NCBI GenBank assembly: GCA_964447175.1
Contig: CAYURP010000036.1
Location: 1 to 26,452 of the forward strand
DNA: 26,452 bases
Direction: 5' to 3'
DNA from: CAYURP01 sp964447175
Lineage (GTDB): Bacteria > Zixibacteria > MSB-5A5 > SM23-73-2
The notes beneath the pieces were generated by a model. That model did no database searches. It had not been told where the DNA came from and saw only the letters and a list, made by a program, of their open reading frames with translations. Each line of letters opens with the position of its first letter. Positions within the stretch are counted from its first letter, which is position 1. The position numbers and the translations under genes are program-made. Of this stretch, positions 15,962 to 23,285 are shown in pieces.

Positions 15962-16933
15962 TTATTGAAGTTTGATTTTAAGTGAAATTCTGTAGCTTTT
16001 GTCCAGCTCTTCATGGTTTAGAAAAGCGATGTCTGCCCCCAGTTTTTCCGTATTCAAACCAAACCCGTAGGTGAAATTTCCCTGGTCTGATCCCAGTCTC
16101 AAAGCCACTTTTTGAAGATAGCTTATCTCCACACCGTAATGCAGGTCAGCCGAAAAATCCTTGAAATTGATTTGAGCTGCGTAATCCCGGCCCTCGAATC
16201 TGAAGTCGGAATCAAAGGCTAACGTTAATCCGAAGTTTTTTATGTTTTGAAAGAATCTAAATCCGGTTTTCAAAGTGGGGTAGATGCTCTCCTTGGTTCC
16301 GTTATCATAAGCTAAAAAGGTGGTGGTGGCATCCATAAGACTTGCTCCCAGAGTGAAGAAACGGGAAACCGGAGCCAGGATTCCTAAATCCATACCTAAA
16401 CCATAGGCTGAGTGCCCGGCTATATCCCGATATGTTAGCTTAGCATTTCCCCCCAGGGCTAATTTGGCTTTGATTTTTCTGCTGTAGGAAAATGAGAAAA
16501 CATAGTCGGAATGGCTTTTTTCATCTACCACATAGGGCTTGTTGGATTCGCTGGGTGGCAAATTGGGATTGGGAACCTCGGTTATTTTAATTCCGTCCCC
16601 TCCCAGTCTCATCAGATTGAAACCGAAAGCAGAATTTGTGGTTTCTTTTTTACGAGGAATAACATAGCTGATGAAATCGTGATTAAGAAGCGAACCAAAG
16701 ACTTCCGAATGCATCAGCAAAAGCTCCTTTGTCTTGAGCTGGAAAAGTCCAGCCGGGTTCCAGTATCCTGCTGAGGCGTCATCAGCTATGGCTGTAAAAG
16801 CCCCGCCCATACCCAGGGCTTTGCTTCCGACACCCAGGGTCAAGAACTCCCCGGCATAATTAGCAGAAAGCAGGGAAGGGGAGAGGCAGAAAAAAAACAA
16901 AACCAATCCGATGATTATCTTTCTAATGTTCAT
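15962..16933 (-). CDS. PorV/PorQ-family outer-membrane protein, copy 3
   Basis: 323 residues with a signal peptide (IIIGLVLFFFCLSPSLLSA) and the family signature at the mature N-terminus: GEFLTLGVGSKALGMGGAFT, then AIADDASAGYWNPAGL. The rest is alternating beta-strand sequence typical of a 14-strand FadL-like barrel, ending in RISLKIKLQ. PorV is the type IX secretion shuttle; other family members have unknown transport or assembly roles. The ATG has no Shine-Dalgarno, and a promoter -10 ends 8 bp before it, so the message may be leaderless. It is followed by the PpiC-type chaperone 6 bp downstream. Two further paralogues lie at 18810-20661. Confidence 0.85.
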   Translation of the reverse strand: MNIRKIIIGLVLFFFCLSPSLLSANYAGEFLTLGVGSKALGMGGAFTAIADDASAGYWNPAGLFQLKTKELLLMHSEVFGSLLNHDFISYVIPRKKETTNSAFGFNLMRLGGDGIKITEVPNPNLPPSESNKPYVVDEKSHSDYVFSFSYSRKIKAKLALGGNAKLTYRDIAGHSAYGLGMDLGILAPVSRFFTLGASLMDATTTFLAYDNGTKESIYPTLKTGFRFFQNIKNFGLTLAFDSDFRFEGRDYAAQINFKDFSADLHYGVEISYLQKVALRLGSDQGNFTYGFGLNTEKLGADIAFLNHEELDKSYRISLKIKLQ

Positions 16934-16941
16934 TGCAGGTA

Positions 16942-16970
16942 ATAATAAGATAAAAAAAGACCGCTGTCAA
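16942..16970 (-). promoter_or_regulatory. Promoter of PorV copy 3, overlapping a terminator
   Basis: On the minus strand TTGACA (16970-16965), 17 bp spacer, TATTAT (16947-16942). The predicted start point is at or within 2-3 nt of the ATG at 16933. The -35 box lies in the 3' arm of the terminator hairpin of the upstream thioredoxin-like gene. Confidence 0.65.
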
Positions 16971-16988
16971 AAGGAATCTTGAAAGCGG
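16952..16988 (-). terminator. Terminator of the thioredoxin-like gene
   Basis: On the minus strand CCGCT (16988-16984), one mismatch, TCAA (16982-16979), an 8-nt loop, TTGA (16970-16967), AGCGG (16965-16961), then TC and T7. It starts 16 bp after the 17005 stop. Confidence 0.75.
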
Positions 16989-17004
16989 CTCTAAAAGAAA
17001 GAGT

Positions 17005-17562
17005 TCACTTTTTTTCTTTTTTATCCTGTTCTTTCTTGGTTAAATAATCTTTAAAGGATATCTTATTATAAAGATCGTCTTTCAGATAATTTAAAACCTC
17101 GGAGAAAATGTCAGCCCCGATATAACCTCTTACCGGATTGTAAACCCAGGGAATCTTTTCCCCGGTGGGTTTCAAAAAAAGAGTCGTGGGAAAAGCGGTC
17201 ATCCCGTATTTTAATGTCAGTTCCTTTTCGGTGATTTTCTCCTTGCCCAGAGTTAATTGGGCTTTGGATCCGCCGTCCACTTTAACCGGGATGAAATTTT
17301 CCTCAAGGATTTTCTTAACCTCATCATCGGCAAAGGTATATTTATCCATTTTCTTGCAGAACCCGCACCATTGGGAATAGAAATTAATCATTATATTTTT
17401 ATTTTCCTCTTCAGCCTTCTTCAGCCCCTGATCATACCTGTACCAGAGAAGGCCGGTTTTTTTCTCAGGTACCCGCCTGGGCGCCTGCGCCCAAACCGAC
17501 TGCAGAAAGAGAAAAAAGACAATAAAACAAAAAATGGCTGTGAAACTGAGTTTTTTTCTCAT
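17005..17562 (-). CDS. Secreted thioredoxin-fold protein with CGFC motif
   Basis: 185 residues. A signal peptide (FCFIVFFLFLQSVWAQ) sends it to the periplasm. The thioredoxin fold covers about 38-165, with NFYSQWCGFCKKMDKYTF (active cysteines 66 and 69) and the cis-proline loop AFPTTLFLKP. The C-terminus is a lysine/glutamate-rich tail. It resembles DUF255/SoxW-like periplasmic thioredoxins that reduce or oxidise disulphides in exported proteins. It is a single-gene unit: a TATAAT lies about 50 bp upstream and a terminator follows. Neighbouring envelope and secretion genes suggest a role in their folding, but the redox direction is unknown. Confidence 0.87.
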   Translation of the reverse strand: MRKKLSFTAIFCFIVFFLFLQSVWAQAPRRVPEKKTGLLWYRYDQGLKKAEEENKNIMINFYSQWCGFCKKMDKYTFADDEVKKILEENFIPVKVDGGSKAQLTLGKEKITEKELTLKYGMTAFPTTLFLKPTGEKIPWVYNPVRGYIGADIFSEVLNYLKDDLYNKISFKDYLTKKEQDKKEKK

Positions 17563-17612
17563 TTTAAAGAATCAGTTATTAACACCAAAAGCTGTAAATT
17601 TTACGTTTTTGC

Positions 17613-17618
17613 ATTATA
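17613..17618 (-). promoter_or_regulatory. Consensus -10 box ahead of the thioredoxin-like gene
   Basis: TATAAT on the minus strand (17618-17613), about 50 bp before the ATG at 17562. No good -35 is seen at 16-18 bp upstream, so this is tentative. Confidence 0.35.
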
Positions 17619-17669
17619 GATATTTGGAGATTCGTCCGTTTAAAATACGATCTAGTCAAGTATCAATAT

Positions 17670-18791
17670 TTACCTCAGTATAGCTGCAACCTCTTGAGCT
17701 ACATCCAATGTGGTGGAGGTGCCACCCATGTCGTAGGTTTTTACCTTGCCCTCTTTTATTACCTTTGCTATTGCAGATTCCAAACTTTGCGCTTTTTCTA
17801 TCTCGCCCAGCCAGTTTAACATTAATCTTACTGCCAGAAGCATTGCCATGGGATTGACTTTGTATTTGCCCGCATATTTGGGGGCTGAGCCGTGGGTGGG
17901 CTCGAATACGGCATAATCGTCCCCTATGTTTCCGGATGAGGCAAATCCTAAGCCGCCTACCAGCTGGGCACAGAGATCTGATACTATGTCTCCGAACATA
18001 TTGGAGGTAACTAAGATATCGTAGTCCTGGGGATTCTTTATAAGCCACATACACATGGCATCAATATTGGTCTCCCAGAGCTCGATTCCCGGATAGTCTT
18101 TGGCGATCTTTCTGGCTTCCCTGATCATCAAGCCGGATGTCTCCCTGATTACATTGGGTTTTTCTACTATGGTTACTGATTTCCTTTTGTATTTTTTAGC
18201 ATATTCAAAAGCGTCTTTTATGATGTTCTGAGCTGCCCTTCTGGTTACTATGCGTAAGCTTACTGCTATGTCGTCTAAAGAAGTATTTTTGAATTTTGCC
18301 ATACGGGGATGATTCTTCAATAGGACATCCATAACTTCTTTAGGAAGCGGATGAAACTCCACTCCGGAATATAAATCCTCGGTATTTTCCCGGAATACCA
18401 CTATGTCCACATCGTCCCGGTAGTTCAAAGGATTTCCCGGAAATGCCTTGCAGGGCCTTAAATTGGTTCTCAGGTTGAATTCCTGGCGCAACTTTACAAT
18501 GGGACTGAAATAAACATATCCCTTTCCCTTCAAACCCGGATCAAGCTCTGCCTCGGCTTCCTCTTTTGGTTTGGAGGTAATGGCTCCGAAAAGACAGCAG
18601 TCGGTATTTTTCAAAATCTCCACGGTTCGCTCGGGCAAAGGGTTTCCTTCGGTGCACCAGAACTTCCACCCTACGTCTCCGGGTATGTATTCTGCATCTA
18701 GCTTGATTTTATCCAGGACTATTCTGGCAGCATCCATCACGTCCTTGCCAATACCGTCCCCTTCCAGCCAGGCAATTTTATACTTGGCCAT
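17670..18791 (-). CDS. Isocitrate/isopropylmalate dehydrogenase family enzyme, isocitrate-type
   Basis: A 373-residue beta-decarboxylating dehydrogenase. Visible motifs are the N-terminal IAWLEGDGIGKDV, the substrate loop VVFRENTEDLYSGVEF (the RENTE.lYsG form of isocitrate or homoisocitrate enzymes, not the isopropylmalate form), the catalytic-lysine segment VEKPNVIRETSG, the metal-binding region TSNMFGDIVSDLCAQLVGG, and the cofactor-site FEPTHGSAPKYAGK. It would convert isocitrate to 2-oxoglutarate with NAD or NADP. Homoisocitrate or a related acid remains possible. It starts 18 bp after the second PorV-like gene, so it is the last gene of that operon, an odd partner for secretion genes. A weak GGAG precedes the ATG. 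The cofactor preference is not decided here. Confidence 0.85.
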   Translation of the reverse strand: MAKYKIAWLEGDGIGKDVMDAARIVLDKIKLDAEYIPGDVGWKFWCTEGNPLPERTVEILKNTDCCLFGAITSKPKEEAEAELDPGLKGKGYVYFSPIVKLRQEFNLRTNLRPCKAFPGNPLNYRDDVDIVVFRENTEDLYSGVEFHPLPKEVMDVLLKNHPRMAKFKNTSLDDIAVSLRIVTRRAAQNIIKDAFEYAKKYKRKSVTIVEKPNVIRETSGLMIREARKIAKDYPGIELWETNIDAMCMWLIKNPQDYDILVTSNMFGDIVSDLCAQLVGGLGFASSGNIGDDYAVFEPTHGSAPKYAGKYKVNPMAMLLAVRLMLNWLGEIEKAQSLESAIAKVIKEGKVKTYDMGGTSTTLDVAQEVAAILR

Positions 18792-18809
18792 TTGCTTTAG
18801 CTCCAGAGA

Positions 18810-19721
18810 TTATAGTTTTACGTTTAAAGAGATCCTGTGGGTGTTACCCAGATCCGATGAATAGGGAACAAAGGCATAATCGATGCTGTATTTTCTTATT
18901 TTAAATCCCAGTCCAAAGGTAAAACCTTTCTCATCGTAACCAAACTCATACCCCATTCTTAGGTTGAAATTCTGAGGGAATTCATATTCTGCTCCGGTAT
19001 GCACCCTGAGCGGATCATCAGCGGGTTTTACTAAATCCAGAGCTATATTGAAATGACCATCAAGATAGCTCTCTTTATTGGAATAGACAGCCCCCAGTTT
19101 ATAAAACAGGGGCAGGGGATATTTTTGCTCCTCGAACTTCATCTTAGGACCCAGATTTAAAACAGCCAAACCCAGTTTTAGATTATCTCTGAGGGAATAA
19201 ATTCCCCCCAAATCCAGTGCAATTCCTGATGCAGTATGAACATCGATTTTCTCATAGAGCCATTTAAAGGTTAATCCCAGGTCAATTTTTTTAGCAAATC
19301 CTCTGGCCCAGGCAGCACCTAAAGCCACCTGATGGGCATCGAAGTAGCTTAAAGGTTCGGTGGTGGCAGTTTCCCTTCTCTCTATATCCGGGACCGAGTT
19401 GACGGTGAAACTGAAGGCAAATGTATTTTGGGAGATATTAAAGGCTGAAGCAAAAAATTCTGTGGAGATATCCTGAAACCATCGGTTGTGCATAAAAGTC
19501 GCCCAGACCCCATCCAGTTTTGAGAGTCCGGCGGGATTCCAGTAGACCGAGGAAATATCTCCAGAGATAGCAGTGAAAGCTTCACCCATTCCTGCGGCTC
19601 GGGCTCCCATTCCGAACTTCAGGAAACTTGCGCCCGCTGTTTCTGCCTCCCCGGGAAACTGGGCTTCAGATGAATTGAATGAAAGAACAAGTATAATAAA
19701 AATTAATAAGATCTTCTTCAT
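18810..19721 (-). CDS. PorV/PorQ-family outer-membrane protein, copy 2
   Basis: About 303 residues from ATG 19721. The signal peptide is MKKILLIFIILVLSFNSSEA, and the signature is ASFLKFGMGARAAGMGEAFT followed by AISGDISSVYWNPAGLS. The barrel ends in HRISLNVKL. The frame is open for ten more codons upstream to an ATG at 19751 inside the preceding gene, but the signal peptide supports 19721. That ATG directly follows the TAA of copy 1 (TAATATG), so translation is likely coupled. It is closest to copy 3 in signature and C-terminus and less similar to copy 1. Family role: outer-membrane barrel linked to type IX secretion (PorV) or of unknown function (PorQ-like). Confidence 0.85.
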   Translation of the reverse strand: MKKILLIFIILVLSFNSSEAQFPGEAETAGASFLKFGMGARAAGMGEAFTAISGDISSVYWNPAGLSKLDGVWATFMHNRWFQDISTEFFASAFNISQNTFAFSFTVNSVPDIERRETATTEPLSYFDAHQVALGAAWARGFAKKIDLGLTFKWLYEKIDVHTASGIALDLGGIYSLRDNLKLGLAVLNLGPKMKFEEQKYPLPLFYKLGAVYSNKESYLDGHFNIALDLVKPADDPLRVHTGAEYEFPQNFNLRMGYEFGYDEKGFTFGLGFKIRKYSIDYAFVPYSSDLGNTHRISLNVKL

Positions 19722-19722
19722 A

Positions 19723-20661
19723 TTAGAAACTGCACTCAATTGATACCACATGGTCTGGGTCCAATCCTACCTCATTGGTTACATACGCATAATCCAGCCC
19801 GAAAATAAACCTTTTTATATCCTGTTTAAGCCCGATTCCAAAGGCAAAAGAGCCGTCATTGTATCCTATTCTACCGGCTAAAAGCTTCAGGATTTTATAT
19901 TCGGCTCCTATTTTGAATCTGGCATTCTGATGATTGTCCTTTTCCATTTCAATGCTTGCCAGGAGCTTGTTTTCGAGTTCTGACCAGGAGGCTCCCAATT
20001 TGAAATTCACCGGAAACTCATCCTTGCTGGAGGTTCCCAACTCGTTGAATTTCTTCCAGTACCCTCCGCTGGCCCAGGAATATTGCATGCCCACATTCTG
20101 GACTGCCAATCCCAGTCTCAATTGGGGAACGGGAAGAATTAGGGCTCCGAAATCAAAACCCACTCCATAGGCAGAGATGTTTGCCAGGTTATGCTGAATG
20201 TATTTGATATTTAGACCCAGATACAATTTTTCAGCTATTCTGCGGGAGAAATTGAAGGTGACTGCGTTCTGGTAATCGGAGATCTCCTCTCCCAGATCGC
20301 CCCGATCATCCCTTTCGTAAAGCTCACCCACTCCCACGTTGATCCAGCTTAAGGTTATTGAAGCCTCGTCCTTGATGGGGTGCAAATAACCCACCCAGTT
20401 CAGTTTTCTATCCAAATCCATATTCCGGTGGGTAGCTAAAAAGGTTGGCTTTCTCACCTGGAAAGAACCGGCGGGATTGGATAGGAGTGCAGAAGCATCA
20501 TCTGCTAAACCTACAAATGCTCCTCCCATTCCGGCTGAACGGGCAAAAGGGCTTAACTCCAGAAATGCTCCGGCATAACCCGCTTTGCCCCCGTCAGCTA
20601 ATAGAATGTCATGGGATAAAAACAGTATTAAGACCAAGTAAAAAAACGATTTCCTTAACAT
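19723..20661 (-). CDS. PorV/PorQ-family outer-membrane protein, copy 1
   Basis: 312 residues. The signal peptide (SFFYLVLILFLSHDILLADG) is followed by GAFLELSPFARSAGMGGAFV and GLADDASALLSNPAGSFQV, a slightly divergent form of the family signature with SNPAGS in place of WNPAGL. The remainder is beta-strand-rich and ends in VVSIECSF, with an aromatic C-terminal residue as expected of an outer-membrane barrel. An AAAGGAG ribosome site precedes the ATG. It starts 12 bp after the Asp-box propeller gene and runs straight into copy 2, so all three are one transcription unit. Confidence 0.85.
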   Translation of the reverse strand: MLRKSFFYLVLILFLSHDILLADGGKAGYAGAFLELSPFARSAGMGGAFVGLADDASALLSNPAGSFQVRKPTFLATHRNMDLDRKLNWVGYLHPIKDEASITLSWINVGVGELYERDDRGDLGEEISDYQNAVTFNFSRRIAEKLYLGLNIKYIQHNLANISAYGVGFDFGALILPVPQLRLGLAVQNVGMQYSWASGGYWKKFNELGTSSKDEFPVNFKLGASWSELENKLLASIEMEKDNHQNARFKIGAEYKILKLLAGRIGYNDGSFAFGIGLKQDIKRFIFGLDYAYVTNEVGLDPDHVVSIECSF

Positions 20662-20673
20662 TTTAAAACTCCT

Positions 20674-22119
20674 TTATTTTATCACCACTATCTTACCCCA
20701 CTCAGTCTGCCCTTCAGCTTCCAATTTGAAAAAGTAAGTCCCGTTAGCCACTATATCACCTTGATCGTTTTTTCCATTCCAGATCTCATCGTATTCTTTT
20801 CCCCCCATTCTTTGACCTGCTTGGATCTCTTTGACTAAGTTCATGGCAAAGTCATATATTTTTATGGTTACATAGCCATCTGATTCAGGTTTGTAGTGTA
20901 TCCTGGTGACCTGGGTGAAGAGTTTGGGGGAAAAGGGATTGGGATAGGCATAGGCGGTCTCCGAACCTTTTTCTCCAATGGGAACAAAAGAACGATACAC
21001 TTTCCAGGTTTCTCCGTCATCTGTGGTTTTAACCAACCCATCTGCATTTCCAGCCCAGATCGTGTCCCCTACCACTCTAACGCTGTAGAACTCGGTGCTG
21101 AATACTCTCTGGTCGGGTTGATCTTTATCCACCATAAAATTGAGAACTTCCCAGGTTTCACCTAAATCTTTAGAGCGTTTAAGGCCGGAGTTGGTTGCTG
21201 CCCAGACCACCGAATCCTGGAAGTCGTAGTTGTTCACGGCATAATCTTCCAGTTCCGGGATGATCTCCCAGGTTTGGCCATCATCTGTGCTTTTGCAGGC
21301 ATCAAAGACACCGCCGTCGCAATCGGTCCTGGTTCCTACCCAGATTATCTTTTTGTCATCATATTTCTGAATAGCCAGGGTAAAAACAAAGTTTCCGGAG
21401 AGGGTATCCTCTAAAGAATTATAATTGATTACCGTGTCAGCGCTGTCGCTTGTGGTGTAGACAAATTTGTAGATGCCGGCACAGGTGCCAGTCCAGATAA
21501 ACAGGGTATCAGGTGAGAAGGTGTCAGCTGCTGTCGCGAAAAAAATGTTATTCAGGTTGTTGCCGGTATTATCCTCCTCGAAGTCTTGTTGGGCAAAGGA
21601 GTCAACGTAGACGTTCTCCCAGGTATTGTCGTCAAAAAAGCGAATCAACCCGCCATAGATACAGGCTGCCCAAACCACAGAGTCGACTATGACAATGTCA
21701 AATGACAGTTTGTAATAAGCATCAGTCGCCTGGGGGGGTTCGATTCTCTTCCAGGTATTACCGTAATCTGTGGTTTTATTGAAACCTCCTCCAAAAGGAT
21801 ATGATTCTCCCTGGTGCAATTTATTATAGGCCAGCGCCACCCACAGAACCGAGTCATAAGCAGCCATGGCGGTCACGTCATTATAGGACAAACCATTTTT
21901 GGTGTTGTAGGTATACCAATTCAAGCCTCCGTCGGAGGTTCTGCTGACTCCATCCACGGTTCCGGCCCATAACCATTTACCGTCCCACACGATCTCAGCA
22001 ATGGCATTGCCCGAAAGCCCCGAGAGAGGCTCAGAGAAATGGTAGGGCATAAGAGCATAGGTCAGGGCAGAAGACAACAACAGAAATAATAAAGCAACAG
22101 CCAAAATCCTCTTTAACAT
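20674..22119 (-). CDS. Secreted Asp-box (BNR) beta-propeller with FlgD/T9SS-like C-terminal domain
   Basis: About 481 residues from ATG 22119, chosen over upstream in-frame codons because GGAGGAAAGCG precedes it and a signal peptide (ILAVALLFLLLSSALTYA) follows. The body holds repeated Asp-box blades: SRTSDGGLNWYTY, NKTTDYGNTWKRI, KSTDDGQTWEII, KRSKDLGETWEVL and VKTTDDGETWKVY. These indicate a six- to eight-bladed propeller of the sialidase/photosystem-assembly type. The last 90 residues (AYPNPFSP ... KIYDFAMNLVKEI ... NGTYFFKLEAEG ... KIVVIK) form a FlgD-Ig or type IX-like sorting domain. It is first in an operon with two PorV-like genes, which suggests it is a secretion substrate. A structured leader with an attenuator precedes it. 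Its ligand or enzymatic role is unknown. Confidence 0.85.
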   Translation of the reverse strand: MLKRILAVALLFLLLSSALTYALMPYHFSEPLSGLSGNAIAEIVWDGKWLWAGTVDGVSRTSDGGLNWYTYNTKNGLSYNDVTAMAAYDSVLWVALAYNKLHQGESYPFGGGFNKTTDYGNTWKRIEPPQATDAYYKLSFDIVIVDSVVWAACIYGGLIRFFDDNTWENVYVDSFAQQDFEEDNTGNNLNNIFFATAADTFSPDTLFIWTGTCAGIYKFVYTTSDSADTVINYNSLEDTLSGNFVFTLAIQKYDDKKIIWVGTRTDCDGGVFDACKSTDDGQTWEIIPELEDYAVNNYDFQDSVVWAATNSGLKRSKDLGETWEVLNFMVDKDQPDQRVFSTEFYSVRVVGDTIWAGNADGLVKTTDDGETWKVYRSFVPIGEKGSETAYAYPNPFSPKLFTQVTRIHYKPESDGYVTIKIYDFAMNLVKEIQAGQRMGGKEYDEIWNGKNDQGDIVANGTYFFKLEAEGQTEWGKIVVIK

Positions 22120-22140
22120 CGCTTTCCTCCATTGGTTAAC

Positions 22141-22169
22141 AAAAAAAAGCCGAACAATGTTTGCCCGGC
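22141..22169 (-). terminator. Attenuator hairpin in the leader of the propeller-PorV operon
   Basis: On the minus strand GCCGGGCAA pairs with TTGTTCGGC (9 bp with two G-U pairs, loop ACA, 22169-22149), followed by T8 (22148-22141). No gene lies upstream on this strand, so the hairpin is inside the 5' leader, about 20 bp before the operon start codon. That position implies regulated premature termination. Confidence 0.7.
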
Positions 22170-22184
22170 AAAAAGTTAAAATTT

Positions 22185-22267
22185 GAGTGCCATAAAGGAA
22201 TTCTTTTTTGTTAAGCTTCCATAGTTTTTTTCCAGACCAGATATGAATTCTATAGGCACTCCTTTTT
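22185..22267 (-). promoter_or_regulatory. Structured leader RNA, possible unassigned riboswitch
   Basis: GAGTGCC (22261-22255) pairs with GGCACTC (22191-22185), TAT with ATA, and GAATTC (22250-22245) with GAATTC (22203-22198). This gives a 16-bp bulged stem closing a 41-nt loop. It begins within about 10 nt of the predicted start point. Loop segment TTAACAAAAAAG (22214-22203) is complementary to the attenuator's T tract and the GTTAA after it, a plausible antiterminator. I do not recognise the class. Confidence 0.5.
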
Positions 22268-22274
22268 TTGATCA

Positions 22275-22301
22275 ATTAAAGGGAAAAAGAGAATTTGTCA
22301 A
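22275..22301 (-). promoter_or_regulatory. Candidate promoter of the propeller-PorV operon
   Basis: On the minus strand TTGACA (22301-22296), 15 bp spacer, TTTAAT (22280-22275). The spacer is short, and a poorer TAATTG sits at 17 bp. The start point would be near 22267. Confidence 0.45.
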
Positions 22302-22550
22302 GAAAAAACTTGCAACTGGAGATTTTAAAAGACTTTAACTTTTTAGATTTTATAAACATATAGGAATAACTATTTGCTCAAAATAGCCGGGGCAGTTTTC
22401 ATCGGATGATGGGAGATTTATCTGATACCCAAGAGCAAGCTGAGAAATAGGCTTAATGACGAATTAAGTTTCGTTTTTGGATGACGACAATATAATAAAA
22501 TGGGTTAAATCCTAAACCATTTAATTGTTTTGCATTATGGGGAAAAAGGG
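22302..22550. other. Gene-free spacer between divergent operons
   Basis: AT-rich with no open frame, hairpin or repeat that I can support. Together with the leader of the minus-strand operon and the promoter of the FHA gene it forms a 473 bp divergent intergenic region. Confidence 0.4.
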
Positions 22551-22564
22551 TTGACAAGTATAAT
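22551..22564 (+). promoter_or_regulatory. Promoter elements of the FHA-phosphoesterase-kinase operon
   Basis: A consensus TTGACA (22551-22556) and a consensus TATAAT (22559-22564) lie almost side by side, so they cannot belong to the same promoter. TTGACA could pair with TATCTA at 22574 (17 bp), but that start would remove the AAGGAGG ribosome site. TATAAT with a weak -35 is therefore more likely. Confidence 0.35.
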
Positions 22565-22592
22565 CTTAATTCTTATCTAAAAGGAGGCGTCC

Positions 22593-23285
22593 ATGCCGGA
22601 GATCATTGTTAAATATGAAGATAAGGTTATAGAGAAAGTGGTTACCGAGAAAAAGAGGATCACCATCGGCAGAACAGCGGACAATGATATAGTCCTGGAT
22701 AATCTGGGAGTCTCCAGAAAGCACGCCCAGATCGAGTTTGGTCCCGATTCAGCTGTGATCATAGACAACGAAAGCCTGAACGGGACGTTCGTGAACAGCA
22801 GGAAGATAACCGAGGAGATATTGAAGGAGGATGATCAGATAACCATAGGAAAGTACAATCTGGTCTATCGCAAAGAGCCGGACAAAGGTCAGAAATTGAC
22901 CGATATGGATGGAACCATGATCTTACGCACCAGAAAGCAAAAAGAGCTTCTGGAGAAGGATCGGAAAGAAAGAGAGCTGGTGAGCAAGTCGGGACACTCG
23001 CTTCTTTTGGGATTGGAGAGTCCGGATACTGAGAAATACTGGTTGGACAAGGATGTGATTACCGTAGGTAAGTCCAAGTTCGCTGATATCACAGCCAAAG
23101 GATTCTTCCTGTCAAAAATCCAGGCTAAAATAAGCAGGCAGAAGGAAAGTTTCTACTTGGTAAACCTGGGCAGAAAGAACAAAACCAAACTCAATGGGGC
23201 ACCTATTCACTCCCAGAGGTTGAAAAACGATGATCTGATCCAGGTGGGGCGATCTATTTTCCGTTTTGTGGAAGGGAATAGATAG
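22593..23285 (+). CDS. Cytosolic protein with two FHA domains
   Basis: A 230-residue phosphothreonine reader. The first FHA domain (about 20-95) has all key residues: ITIGR (Arg27), VSRKHAQI (Ser41, His44) and NGTFVNSRKI (Asn63). The second (about 155-226) is degraded: ITVGK has Lys for Arg, and LSKIQAKI lacks the Ser-Arg-x-His form. It probably no longer binds phosphothreonine. The linker carries Thr108 in LTDMDGTMIL, a candidate phosphorylation site, comparable in placement logic to GarA-type self-inhibition (inference). An AAGGAGG lies 5 bp before the ATG. It is first in an operon with a metallophosphoesterase (start directly abutting the stop) and a membrane Ser/Thr kinase, which fits a kinase-reader pair. 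Confidence 0.9.
   Translation: MPEIIVKYEDKVIEKVVTEKKRITIGRTADNDIVLDNLGVSRKHAQIEFGPDSAVIIDNESLNGTFVNSRKITEEILKEDDQITIGKYNLVYRKEPDKGQKLTDMDGTMILRTRKQKELLEKDRKERELVSKSGHSLLLGLESPDTEKYWLDKDVITVGKSKFADITAKGFFLSKIQAKISRQKESFYLVNLGRKNKTKLNGAPIHSQRLKNDDLIQVGRSIFRFVEGNR

Noticed and set aside
17656..18054. A 132-codon minus-strand frame inside the isocitrate dehydrogenase-like gene.
   Set aside because: An out-of-frame shadow of a clear enzyme gene, with arginine-rich low-plausibility composition.
22149..22169. GGGCAAAC in the leader hairpin as a c-di-GMP-I riboswitch motif.
   Set aside because: Only this short piece matches; the GACGCAAAGCC part and the expected two-helix layout are missing.
22051..22275. 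A longer start for the Asp-box propeller protein, 52 codons upstream.
   Set aside because: The added residues are basic with no signal peptide, pass through the attenuator hairpin, and ATG 22119 has an excellent ribosome site and signal peptide.
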